Shown: positions 1 to 10,500 of the stretch, one piece after another | Layout: each line of letters begins with the position of its first letter | Position numbering within the stretch: position 1 is the first letter of the stretch | Origin: Casuarius casuarius | Lineage: Eukaryota > Chordata > Aves > Casuariiformes > Casuariidae | Reading direction: 5' to 3' | DNA: 64,000 nucleotides | Assembly: GCA_003342895.1 (NCBI GenBank) | Contig: PTFA01000366.1 | Span: forward strand, 124,001-188,000 | The notes under the pieces: generated by a model | The model's input: the letters and a program-made list of their open reading frames with translations, nothing else | The model's database searches: none | What the model was told of the DNA's origin: nothing | Program-made: the position numbers and the translations under genes

Positions 1-1410
1 CTTCAGAAGAAAATATCCAAATTTCAAAATCAAGTCATACAAAGAACAATCTGCTCACAAGCCCCATTTGTAATTTGATGTGAAGTTATGAGATTTGGGC
101 TTACAAAAAAACGGCAAAAGGCTTGACTCTCTGCTGCTGCTTGTTACCATACTGTACAGACATCAGTGGAAGAGGTATTGAGGATTTAAATGGAGAATAT
201 TTTACATCAAACCACTCTCCCTTGGTCTGCCCCTTTACCAAAACCTTAGTGTAAAATGATTCAGAGCTATTGTATTTAGCTATTTAGAGGGCCTGGAGCA
301 ATATAAAGCAGCAGAAAATCCAGGTATTTGTACAGAAACCTTCAGTAACATTCTTTAAAATGTAGAATTTCTCTGATAGTCTTATTTATTGCTGGCTGTA
401 GGCTTGCTGAGCCTTTTCTGAATAGTCTGCTGATCTGTCATTGTAAATATGAGAAAGGCTGAACTCTAAATACAGCAGAGATTGATGCCAGTTTCCTAAA
501 GCTAAAACCATACATGTCTGTAATGCAACAATTAAATGTCTCAACTGCTATCCTGAGACTAGACAGTAAGATTAGTTACAGACAGATATGGCAACAAGGA
601 ACGCTACTGTGGATGTGTGTGTGCAGCGCATGTGTGTAAGGTGGTATTTCATAGAATACTTTGCGAAGTCATTTATACAACTTCCTTCTCAAAGCAGGGC
701 CAACTACGAGAGGTTGCTCAGGGTTTTGTCCAGTTGGGCTTTGAATATCTCCAAGGACGGAGACTCCACATCCTCTCTGGGCCCCTGTTCCAATGTTTGA
801 CTGCTGCCATGGTGAAAAGTTTCTTCTAATATTTACTTGGAATTTCCTGTGTTGCCCTTTGTGTCCATTGTGTCTCATTCTATCACTGTGCACCTGTGAG
901 AAGTCTGTTTCCTTGTGAAGTTTCCTTTACACCCTACCAACGGTCAGGTATAGACAGCAGTAAGGTTTCCTCTTTGTTTTCTCTTCACAAGGCTGAACAA
1001 ATCTAGTTCTCTTACCCTCTCCTCATATATCAAGTGCTTGACTCCATTTGACTCCAATTTAAGCCAGTTTTCCAACTAAAGGGATCAATGCAGAGCAGAG
1101 TTTGTTCTTTCACTATCACAAAAACATACTCAGACAAGTTTCTGCTTTAACATGGCTCAGTAACTGCTCCCTTTGATCCCCCATAAACATGGGATGCGCC
1201 CAAGAGGCAATCTCCCAATGAAGGCCAAACCAATCTTTTCAGCTATGAGTAACAAATTCTGTTCTTGGCCACTCCAAAAGACAATTACAGTCCATCTCCA
1301 TAAAGATCTGCAGAAGTTGCTCTTAATTACTACCCCTTTAAATGAAGAGCAGTTTGGACTTTAATGGTAACAAATTGAGACCACTTTTTTGTTACAAAGC
1401 AAACACACAC
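1..1410 (-). other. SVEP1: SVEP1 intron after CCP32 (continues off window)
   Basis: It holds the CR1 fragment at 640-1068. I looked for the CCP33 and CCP34 exons and the C-terminal EGF exons on the minus strand and found none, so they must lie beyond base 1. Confidence 0.75.
640..1068 (-). mobile_element. CR1 LINE 3' fragment
   Basis: The minus strand reads as the 3' end of an avian CR1 retrotransposon. On the plus strand, ttcatagaata (reverse of the CR1 tail) is followed by aaggacggagactccacatc, then gggcccctgttccaatg and gtgaaaagtttcttctaata, as in reversed CR1 consensus, ending near ggctgaacaaatctagttct. It is truncated and diverged with no open frame, in the same orientation as SVEP1, in the intron after the CCP32 exon. 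Boundaries are approximate. Confidence 0.8.
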
Positions 1411-1584
1411 GTTTACAGAGAGGGAAGGGATTACTCCATCTTCCATCCTTTGTGCACTCTGCTGCAGGTTCCCCTTCCAAGCTGTATCCCCTCTTGCAGA
1501 AATACTCTATAGTACTGCCGACTGTATTGTTTTCATAGACCACCTTCCCGTTCAGCAAGGAAACTGGAACTTTGCATCTGGTCT
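1411..1584 (-). CDS. SVEP1: SVEP1 exon: CCP32 (sushi), last exon in the window
   Basis: A 174-nt exon, phase 1 to 1: [20 protein letters not shown], then [15 protein letters not shown], ending NPFPLCK plus C. It clearly matches human CCP32 (ETRCETPLEFLNGK, NRGYSLEG). Acceptor TTTGCAG. The donor AAAC|GTGTGT keeps the family pattern of ending just after the last Cys; an alternative T|GTAAAC six bases earlier (exon low end 1417) is also in phase. CCP33, CCP34 and the C-terminal EGFs are not in the remaining 1.4 kb. Confidence 0.93.
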
Positions 1585-4500
1585 CTGCAAAGGAAGAGCT
1601 CTCGTTAATTCAGCTTGAAATTAGACGGGATTCCAACAATTCCTGACTTATTCACACAATACATTTAAAGTAGCAACCACAGACTAATAAATTATAAGGA
1701 ATATTATGGGAGAGTTCAGTTCACTGGGAAGGAAATGCAGCCATGCTGGGGAAGGAGCTCCTCCCTGTGATGAAGAAAAGCCACAGCCTCCTGTTTTTCA
1801 GGTCAGAAGAATCTCGCAGTGTTGGTGAGGAGAGGACACATTTACGACTTCCTGCTGGGGTTAATAGGGCAGAACCTGAGCGGCTCCTTCTCACCACTGA
1901 GACAGAAATCAGAAACTTGCAGCCCTTTGTGCCTTCCTTTTCACCAGACTGGAAATACCAGACAAGATGCGGGATGGGTTGCGATGAGATGCTGACACTT
2001 GTATACTAATTGCTCCACTCAGGACTTTCAGCTTGTTTTGGAAGCCAGCAGGCAGACAGCCCAAGCAGGGTTACCCCAACCACAGAAGAGACTCTGTTCT
2101 TTGTCCCATTTTGCATGACTTCTCTGGGATCTGCTTGATAGCAGGATGACTGAAGAGTAAGCTACCAAAGACTGAGGCAAAAACTGTCAGGCAGGTGGAA
2201 GAGACTATTTTAAGGACGTAACAGCTACCCTGTTCCTGAAGGGCCTGTGCCTGACCTTGTTCAAGACAGTCTTCTTGATTTACGGCTTGTTTCAGAACTG
2301 CTAGCCTATAACTTTTCTTAGGTGCCTGGATAGGTACTCGAGACCTTCTCTCCAGTGTGGATGATAACAGTCAACTTTGCAGATTGTTGCTAGACGGGCT
2401 GCAAAGCACCGTGCACTACAAGGTGCACAGCGAGCTGTGTACTGTGGGGTCAACCACACAGAATCTGATTGTATCTTCTATGAGAAACGGGTCCTGCCTT
2501 AAGGGATCATTTGGGCATTTGCATCTATTACCCCAGATTGTCTCCATCACAAAGAAGGTTACAACTGGCTTGCCTCCACGCCGTTTCTGCAGCGCTGGCG
2601 ACAGGAACCTAACACATACCTTGAGTGGAAGATAATTACCTGTCTTACTGGGATGGAGCTGTCCGAGTACCTGGTCCCCTCTGAATCTGTGTGAGGAGTT
2701 GGGTGTGGAGAAACCAACATACCAGCTTCATGTGAGAATGTCAGGGGCAACTAAGGAAGACAAGCAGGACGCTGGGTCTAAAGTCTAGCATGGGGGACCA
2801 GGAGTGTGAGCAGCAGGGACAAGAACAGCCTTAAAGGAAGTGTGATGGGCAAGAAATGAACTAGTGTGTTTCTGAGAGAAAAGGAAAGGTGGGAAGCACA
2901 CAGAAAGCCCAGACTTTGCCTTTTTATGGCAAAGAGATTGGGAAAGGGGAACACTCACACTTAAAGGTTTATAATGTATAAAGTATAATGGAATTTATTA
3001 AGCTTCCATATGCTTTACATTTTGAATAGCCATCCAACAATACTGGGTTCATACTTGGGATCTCAAGATTTTGTGTTCTTTTTTCTGTTTACAACAGGCA
3101 TGTTTCCACCTACCCCTTCCCAGTCCACATGACACAGACAGTTCTTGCTTGGCACTTATTCTGCTTTGTGGCAAGAGCAACAGGACCTACTGAGGGAGCA
3201 TTTCAAAGCAGTTACTTCCAGAATGGTAAACATCATACATTCATGGTGCGTTTTCATGTGAGAAGTGTGGTAGTGAAAGGCTGAGCTGTTGAGACAGTTC
3301 TCAAGACAACCCTGCTGCTGGATTTGAGGCCAAAAATTAAGAAAAAAAAGTCAACCTAACAAGTGACTTTAGAAGACTGCTGGGAGAAAAGTCATTTGTC
3401 CTCCCAATCCATCATCTTCAGTTAAGGATTTGATTCTCTGAGATGACAGGCAGCCTCGTCTCTCATTAGGGCTGTAAAACTGCAGATTAAGAAAAATCGT
3501 GTCTAAGACCCCTTCTGCTTTAGTAATTGTTCTCTTTGAAACATTTAATCTCTCAGGCACCATCTCAGATATCATCTCAAGCATCTCTGAGGCATCATCT
3601 CAGCCATTAATGCACATTACAGAACCATTTGCAGAAGCAGTTCAGTTCCTGGATCATATGGTATGCATGCATAAGGGGAGCACTCTTCTTTATCCCACAT
3701 CAGAAGGTGCTGGGGCCATGAAACCAAACAGTTACCTTCACACAAAGGCAAGGGTTTACTCCAGCTCCCATTGGCAAGACATGTGATATTCTGGGGCCCA
3801 ACAAGATGGTATCCAGAGTTGCACACAAAGGTTACGTTACTTCTGTATGTGCTTCCTGTAGACATGGCCTCTGCTTTCTCTACTGAGGGATGTAGCCCAC
3901 AAGTAATTCCTGGAAGAGGAGAAAACTTTTTGGTGTTATACAGATAACAAGGCTCACTGTACCTATCTGCTGCACATGGTTTGACATCCCATTTCACACA
4001 CTGAAATCAATGGAAAGATCAGGAGAAGAAAGAAGCTGTATAAGTATTATATGGAGTAGGGTTACGCAGCACTTTATCTGCCCTCTTTCCTGGTGTTCAG
4101 GCTGCAGACACCTGAGGGAGAACCTGCTCAAGTGTATTTGATGGTATAGCAAGCTATGAGGTGCCTTCAGTCAAACAGAGAGTGATCCAGGGTATTTCCT
4201 CCGACCAGACCAGAGGCTGCATTTGCAGGCTCCTTTGCTCCCTGTACAGTGGAAGATGGCCTCAAGAAAAAGGGCGGTAGTTAAGAAAGATCTTGTCCCC
4301 CGCCCCACCCTTCCTATGGAGACCAGACAAATCGGTTAATTCTGAGAGAGAAGAATGCAAGGGGGTAGGAATGTGATATCACCACAGGAAGATGAGAGAT
4401 AATTTATTGGTAAAGGCTACGAAAGCTTGGTATTTTATTTATAAGCTGTATGAAATAAGTCATAAATCCTTATCCCCATGCTCCTGCAACTAATCGCCTT

Positions 4501-7500
4501 CTGCTGCGAGGTTACCAGAGAGCCAAGACTTGATCCTAGGGAGCAGAACCTCGAGCTCCAGACACACAAAGTGGCCACGATATATTAGCCTTGGCATTGC
4601 AAAGTGCAGAGCAAATCAAACACAGCAGGCCACGTCCCTCCCCTAGTGACCTGAACACGGCTCCGCACTTGTGCCATTTTAATGAGCCAAAAGGGGCTCC
4701 CTTCAGATCAAAGAGGAACTGCCAATGAGAACCGCTCAGCCGGCTTTTCCCTTGGCTTCTCCTGTTACAGCCCTCCGGCTGGAGGGAGAAACCAGGAGGA
4801 AGCCAGCAAAAGCTCTCTCACAGTTTGCTTCCCAGCCCTCCTGGAAAACTGCCACCATTTTGCTCTACTCACTACTTACTTGCACATGAAGGGGCGGAGG
4901 GGGTCCATTTTTTATCAACGTGGCAAATCCTTCGGCTCGGTCCCTGTAGTTCAAAGCCAGGGTCGCAGCTGTAAAGAGCCTCGCTGCCAAACAGGAACTC
5001 CTCTCCCCGAACAGACCCATTCTCTATCACCTCTGGGGGCCCGCACGATATCCCTATAACATACAGAATATGTTCCAATCGGACATAATGCAAACAGCCT
5101 GTCCTGCTCCCACCTCCTCCACAGGTTTTACTCTGGTAAACAGGGAAGAATATGGTGTTTCCACAGGCATTCCCAGGTATTCGCTCCTAAGTAGAGCAAA
5201 GATACGGTAGAGTAATCATGCTTGATGCTGCCAGTTACTGCTAAAAGACAAAATGCATTGTGGTGGTTTTGGCAGGAAGCCTTGGGAGATTCCAGTGTTG
5301 CCACTTACAGTCAATAGCTGAAAACCACATAAGCATTTATGCAACCAACCCCTATTTCAGCACTGCAATCAGTGGGAATTAGACATCTCACAAAAATGTA
5401 GCACCTTAGAACATATGTGCCCATAGGGTTAAATTTCAGGATGTTGAGCACCTGTGAATCCGGGTAACTCTGGTGTTCAGAGGTCCTCAGTAGCCCTAGA
5501 AACCATCACCTCAAGTGCCAGAATTGATTAAACTTCAAATACAACCCTTCAGAGGTTGATAGTAATCTGTTACAGCAAGAACACCAGCTTCCCTAGTTGT
5601 CATTGCTGCTTTTTATATGTTTAAGTTTTTGGAGAAGGCTCTATACTGCTCTCATCTTATTTAAAAGTGAAGTTAACATAAAAAGTTTAAACTTCTTCAC
5701 ATCATTAATGATTTTCAAAAAAGTATCTAAAGAAGTACAAAACTAAAACAGCAGAAAGAATGCCTCAAAGGCCTGATTGTGCAACCAGCCCTATCTAATG
5801 TCTGAAGTAAAGGATCCAGAAATGGAAGTATTCAACTGCACGAGTCACTTTGGGAGCTGTTTGCCCAGCTTTCTTGGGGGCTGGGGAGAAGAGGAGGGAA
5901 ATGTAGTGATTTACTTCCCACTGTTACCTGTATACACCTGCAATTTTGCAAGTCCTCCAGGATATATCAACGGTACTTACTGAAAATTTTAGATATGCAG
6001 ACAGTCTGAGTTACAAAGCAAGCAAAACAAGCATTAGCATTTTCTGTTGAGTAAAACCACCATTGACCAAATTCACCAAACAACAAACTCAGGTGGAACC
6101 TACTTCTGCACGCTGGTGCTGTGCCACTCCAGAGCTTGTCTCCTTGGCAAGTCCGTTCTGTATCACCCTACGAAACAAAAGAAAAAGCTCAAAGAACAAC
6201 TTTACTCGGTGACCTCTCCTCTCCCTTCAGCCCTAGGATTCAGCAAGGCCAGTGCATTTTGCCCCCATAGGCAACCCACACAAAGAGAAGGTCAAATGCT
6301 AGAGACTAAGCCTGCTAGGATACTTTCAGTAGAACTCCTTCCTGAAAATTGCAGGGTATTGTTGACACAGTCTGTGGGCCAGTTAGGCAGCTCTCTTTTC
6401 TTTCTCCATGGAATATCATCTTTCTTGCCAGTTGCACCGTTCTTGTTTCCAGGAATGTGCTATGATGATAAATTTTCTCCTTCCAGTACTTGCTTAATGA
6501 AAATCTGACGAGCATTTTTTTTTCAAGAACAGTACAAAGCTGTGTTTTGTAAACATACTGTACTAATTTTGACCATATCCCAAATGTTCATTCTTTAAAT
6601 TTGCTAATAAAGTATTTTGTTTCTTTCTTATGTACCCATTTTATAGCCAGTCTAATGCCCCAAGATTAATTCCTTACTTCATTCCACGGCATGAAGAAAA
6701 ACATCTAAATTTGTCTCTTAATGTACTTTCATTACAAAGCAAACCCATCAACAAGGGCAGCTATTGCAATGAGTGTGTACATACGGCATTACGCCCAGCA
6801 AAACCAGCAGGGAGGCAAGATCGACACTAGGTGGCGAAGCTGGAATACAAAACTTGGCAGGAGTTTTTAATATAAGAATGCACTGGCTTATTACCATCAA
6901 AACCCACACTAAACAGCAATTCTACCTGTCTAATTACCAAGCCATCCCTCCAGCCCCCGGGGATATTATATATGTAACATACATATTACAAATTAGCTTC
7001 ATTATTAGCTGAGCATTCTCTAAACTCTGATTTTTATATTTGAATTTGACAATGGTCTCTTCTCTCTAGTAGAGAAAGCAGCTCTTCTAATTTTAATTCC
7101 AAATGCTTTCAGATCTAGCTGCTAGCATAAAACATGCCTCCCGTATTACAGAAACGCTCCAACTCACTTTTCGCCCCCTTCCTAGAGCTTCCGCCAGGAG
7201 GAACACCCACGTTTTTGGCTATACGCCGCGGGACTGCCCTACTGCAGAACCAACAGAGAGATGCTCAGGGCTCTGCTGGTCCCACTCCTGGCTGGATGAG
7301 TTCACGTGCATGAAATTCGTATTTACAGTTGGTGCCACCACCGCCCCAAGGGATGCGACCGTGCATTCTGCTACGTGCCCACAAAACACAGCACTAGGAG
7401 ACAGCCCCTGACCGGCAGATACCTTGCTAACTCATGCCTCTAGACAGGGCTGTTCCCTGTTCGGCCATCACCTGGGGACGTGGGAGGCCACGGTGTGCCT

Positions 7501-10500
7501 TGGCAACATATTTTTCAATTCTCTGCAGCTTGTGACAGCACACCTGCGGCTAGCACGGGTCCTGATAACAAGCCACAGTGGCGCCTCAGAGCTCAGACGG
7601 GGCTAATTGCCCGGTGCTGATACGGAAAACAATGGGCAGAACCAGACGGAGAGGGCTTTGTTTCCATCCCTATCAGGGAATAAAGCTGCCACTGAACAAG
7701 CTGCAGTCTCTCTGCCTTATTAAAACAAGAGATATCACTTCCATACTTCCTAGCAATATCACAGAACTGAGGGCAGCAGAGTTTATCAGGAGCTTTGAGT
7801 CTGACAGGCACTAAGCAGCAGACATAGTCCTTGGGATATTATGAAACTGAAGGAGGAAAGCAGCCTAACTGAGGCTGGAGGCCCAGTTAAAAAGAGCAAC
7901 AGGTGAGAAATTAACTCTTGTATGGTTTATGTTTGCAAGCATATAACAGCAGTCACTGATGTAATGGGAAAGTTGTATTTTCGGAGGGTTGAAACAGCAC
8001 GCACTTTAAAAAAAACCCAGACACTGAAATGTATCTGTTGAATATGTATCCTTGGCCAGGATGCTTATATTTGCCTCAATTATACTTTAAGTCATTCAAG
8101 AAAGATCCTAGACATGCCTGTGGCATTCTATAGACATCAACAACAAAAGCAGATATCCAGTGTCACTTTCTGATAGGGGAATATATCGCTATTGGAACAT
8201 GCAAAACACATTCCCACAGTCATCATATCAGAACCAGAAATGACAATGAAAGCTTAGTGTGATAGGGATTCAGCTTCCTTACTTGCAATTCATAGCCAGA
8301 ATCACATTTATAAAGAATCACATCTTCATAATTGTATTTAGTGCCAACCACGAATCCATGCTCTGGAGCTTCTGGGGTCCCACAGGACACAGGAATGCAG
8401 ATGTCATCAGAAAACAGTGGCACCCAAATGCCACTCTCCTGAAAAGGAGATAGGATTAAAAAAAAAAAAGCAGGAATGCATCATCTCATATGAGAAATCC
8501 ACATTTAAATGAAAAAGTTAGGAAAGTCATAGTAGAAACATCCAATGGATGTTCAGATGTGGTTACTGTAATATTCTTTGTGCAATCTTTAGTAACACTC
8601 ACTAATTCAAGCAACACTTTAAGACAACCTAGACTGGGACTCAGCTGTGGCAGAAATGTTCAGCTTTGATGTATAAGACAGAAGGAACAAAATGTAAACG
8701 GGGAAATGGCGGCTTGGAAAAGCAAGGTGCCTTGTACAATGTCACATGATAGCGCAGTGAACATAGTAGGAAAAAAACCAAAATTATAGGTGCCTGAAGC
8801 GCCATGCTCTGCACTTCAGTCCTGGGTGCATTTCTAATAATATGACTAAGTTCTTCAGCTGCCCTCCTGGAACTGCAAGAGAAGTCTGATACCTGCAGAG
8901 GCAATCAGTGAAAATATGGGAGTAGAATTAATTTTCTTATGGTCTGTGCTGACTTGTAAGCAGCAGCAAAGCAAAAACAGCTACTCCTGTTTCCACAGAA
9001 CTGTGACGAGAGATCCTTTCCATATTAAGTGCTGATCTTGCAAAACCATACATGCTCAGCTTTACTCATATGAGCTTTACTCATATGACTTCAAAGTTTA
9101 TTTGCAGGGTGAGTAACAGATGCAAGCTTGCATCTTAAGATGCAAGAAGAGGTTACTAGCAGAACTGATAAAATCATTTGTTCTTTAACATACAGGCACT
9201 TGAAGTTTCTACAGCTTGCTCAGTGGAATAAAATGTGTGTTATCTGTTATTCTGAAGAAAAGAAAAAGCTGTGCATGTGATCCTAAACATATATTAGAAA
9301 TCTCAGACACCATTTCTGAAAATCTCAGATATGATTTATTGTCTGAAATGTTCCTCTGAAATTAAGTGGAAATGTATTAAAAGGAATGCTTTTCTACAGG
9401 ACAGCATTATTTTTAGGTGGAAGAAGAAATCATTAATTTCCAGTTCTGAAATCTATACATGGAAAACTAATAATCATTCTTACTGTGGAACAAGGATACC
9501 TATATTTTGCAGGACATGCTTTACATTTTTAATGTGTTGAGAGTAATTAAGGGCCAAGAGCTAACTGCAGATCAGAGCATGGGGAGAACTCTCCTGCAAA
9601 ATAAACTGTGCAGATTACACCATACCTTGCATGTTGATGTGCTTGTTCCCACCAGAGTATAGCCTTCTACACATGACAGAGTGACGTTTGTATTCACAGT
9701 GAAGTTGTCCCCAAGTACAATTACACGGGTGATATTTGTTGGGAGTGGACACTTTCTGGGGCAACAGGAAATACTTTGAGGAGACCACTGACCATCTTCT
9801 TGACAAGTGCGTATATCCACTTCTGTCATCATTGTGTAACCTTCCAGGCATCTGCAACAGAACATGAACGTCTGACCACAGGCAGACATCTAGAGACAAG
9901 CTAGTCCACAAGTTACAAATCAGGCAAGTCATTTTCCAGCATAGTTTTCTATAAGTACGCCTAGAGATTTCTCTATTATTTCAAGGTAATCTTGTAAGAA
10001 GCATGTCTGGGCTGGGTTTATTCTGTGGCAAGAGCTGGAAGTTTTAGACCTCATCTCCAGCTGCTTCATGCTGCTGCAGTACCATGTTAGAAAATGAGTT
10101 GGTTGCTTTAGCGCTTGGAGGATCCTGACTGCTTTAGGAGAATCCCAGTACTAGTGCAATTCCTGCACTGCCATTCTCTTTGTGAGGAGGATTTTCAGTT
10201 AGGTAAAGAGCATGTGAGCACCAAGTGCTCTTACAGCTTCTCGATTCCCAGTCTTTGAATGCCCTGTTTGTAACCATGAGCAGTTCCAAAGACACTCTCA
10301 TTTTCTTCCATGAACAAACCAAGCTTCGGGCTGGTCCTGAGTTGTTTGCTTTGAAGATTAAGGCTGATCTGCTTTGTTCCACACAATGCATCATGAAGTG
10401 CAACCCAACTGGGTTGCAGAATCTGGCCATCAGTGGGTTCACTTGTAAGCAGGTAGATGCAGTCACCCCCCTCCACCTTGTTAGGATGCAGGGAAATGAC

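Noticed and set aside
1411..1584. The CCP32 exon as the end of the gene
   Set aside because: The frame runs into a donor site and not a stop. The human protein continues with two more CCPs and EGFs, so the gene goes on beyond base 1.
4682..5059. Plus-strand open frame of 125 codons
   Set aside because: Antisense shadow of the extra CCP exon at 4880-5053.
6047..6508. Plus-strand open frame of 153 codons
   Set aside because: It runs antisense over the real 64-nt CCP31 exon and shows no domain or biased composition; chance.
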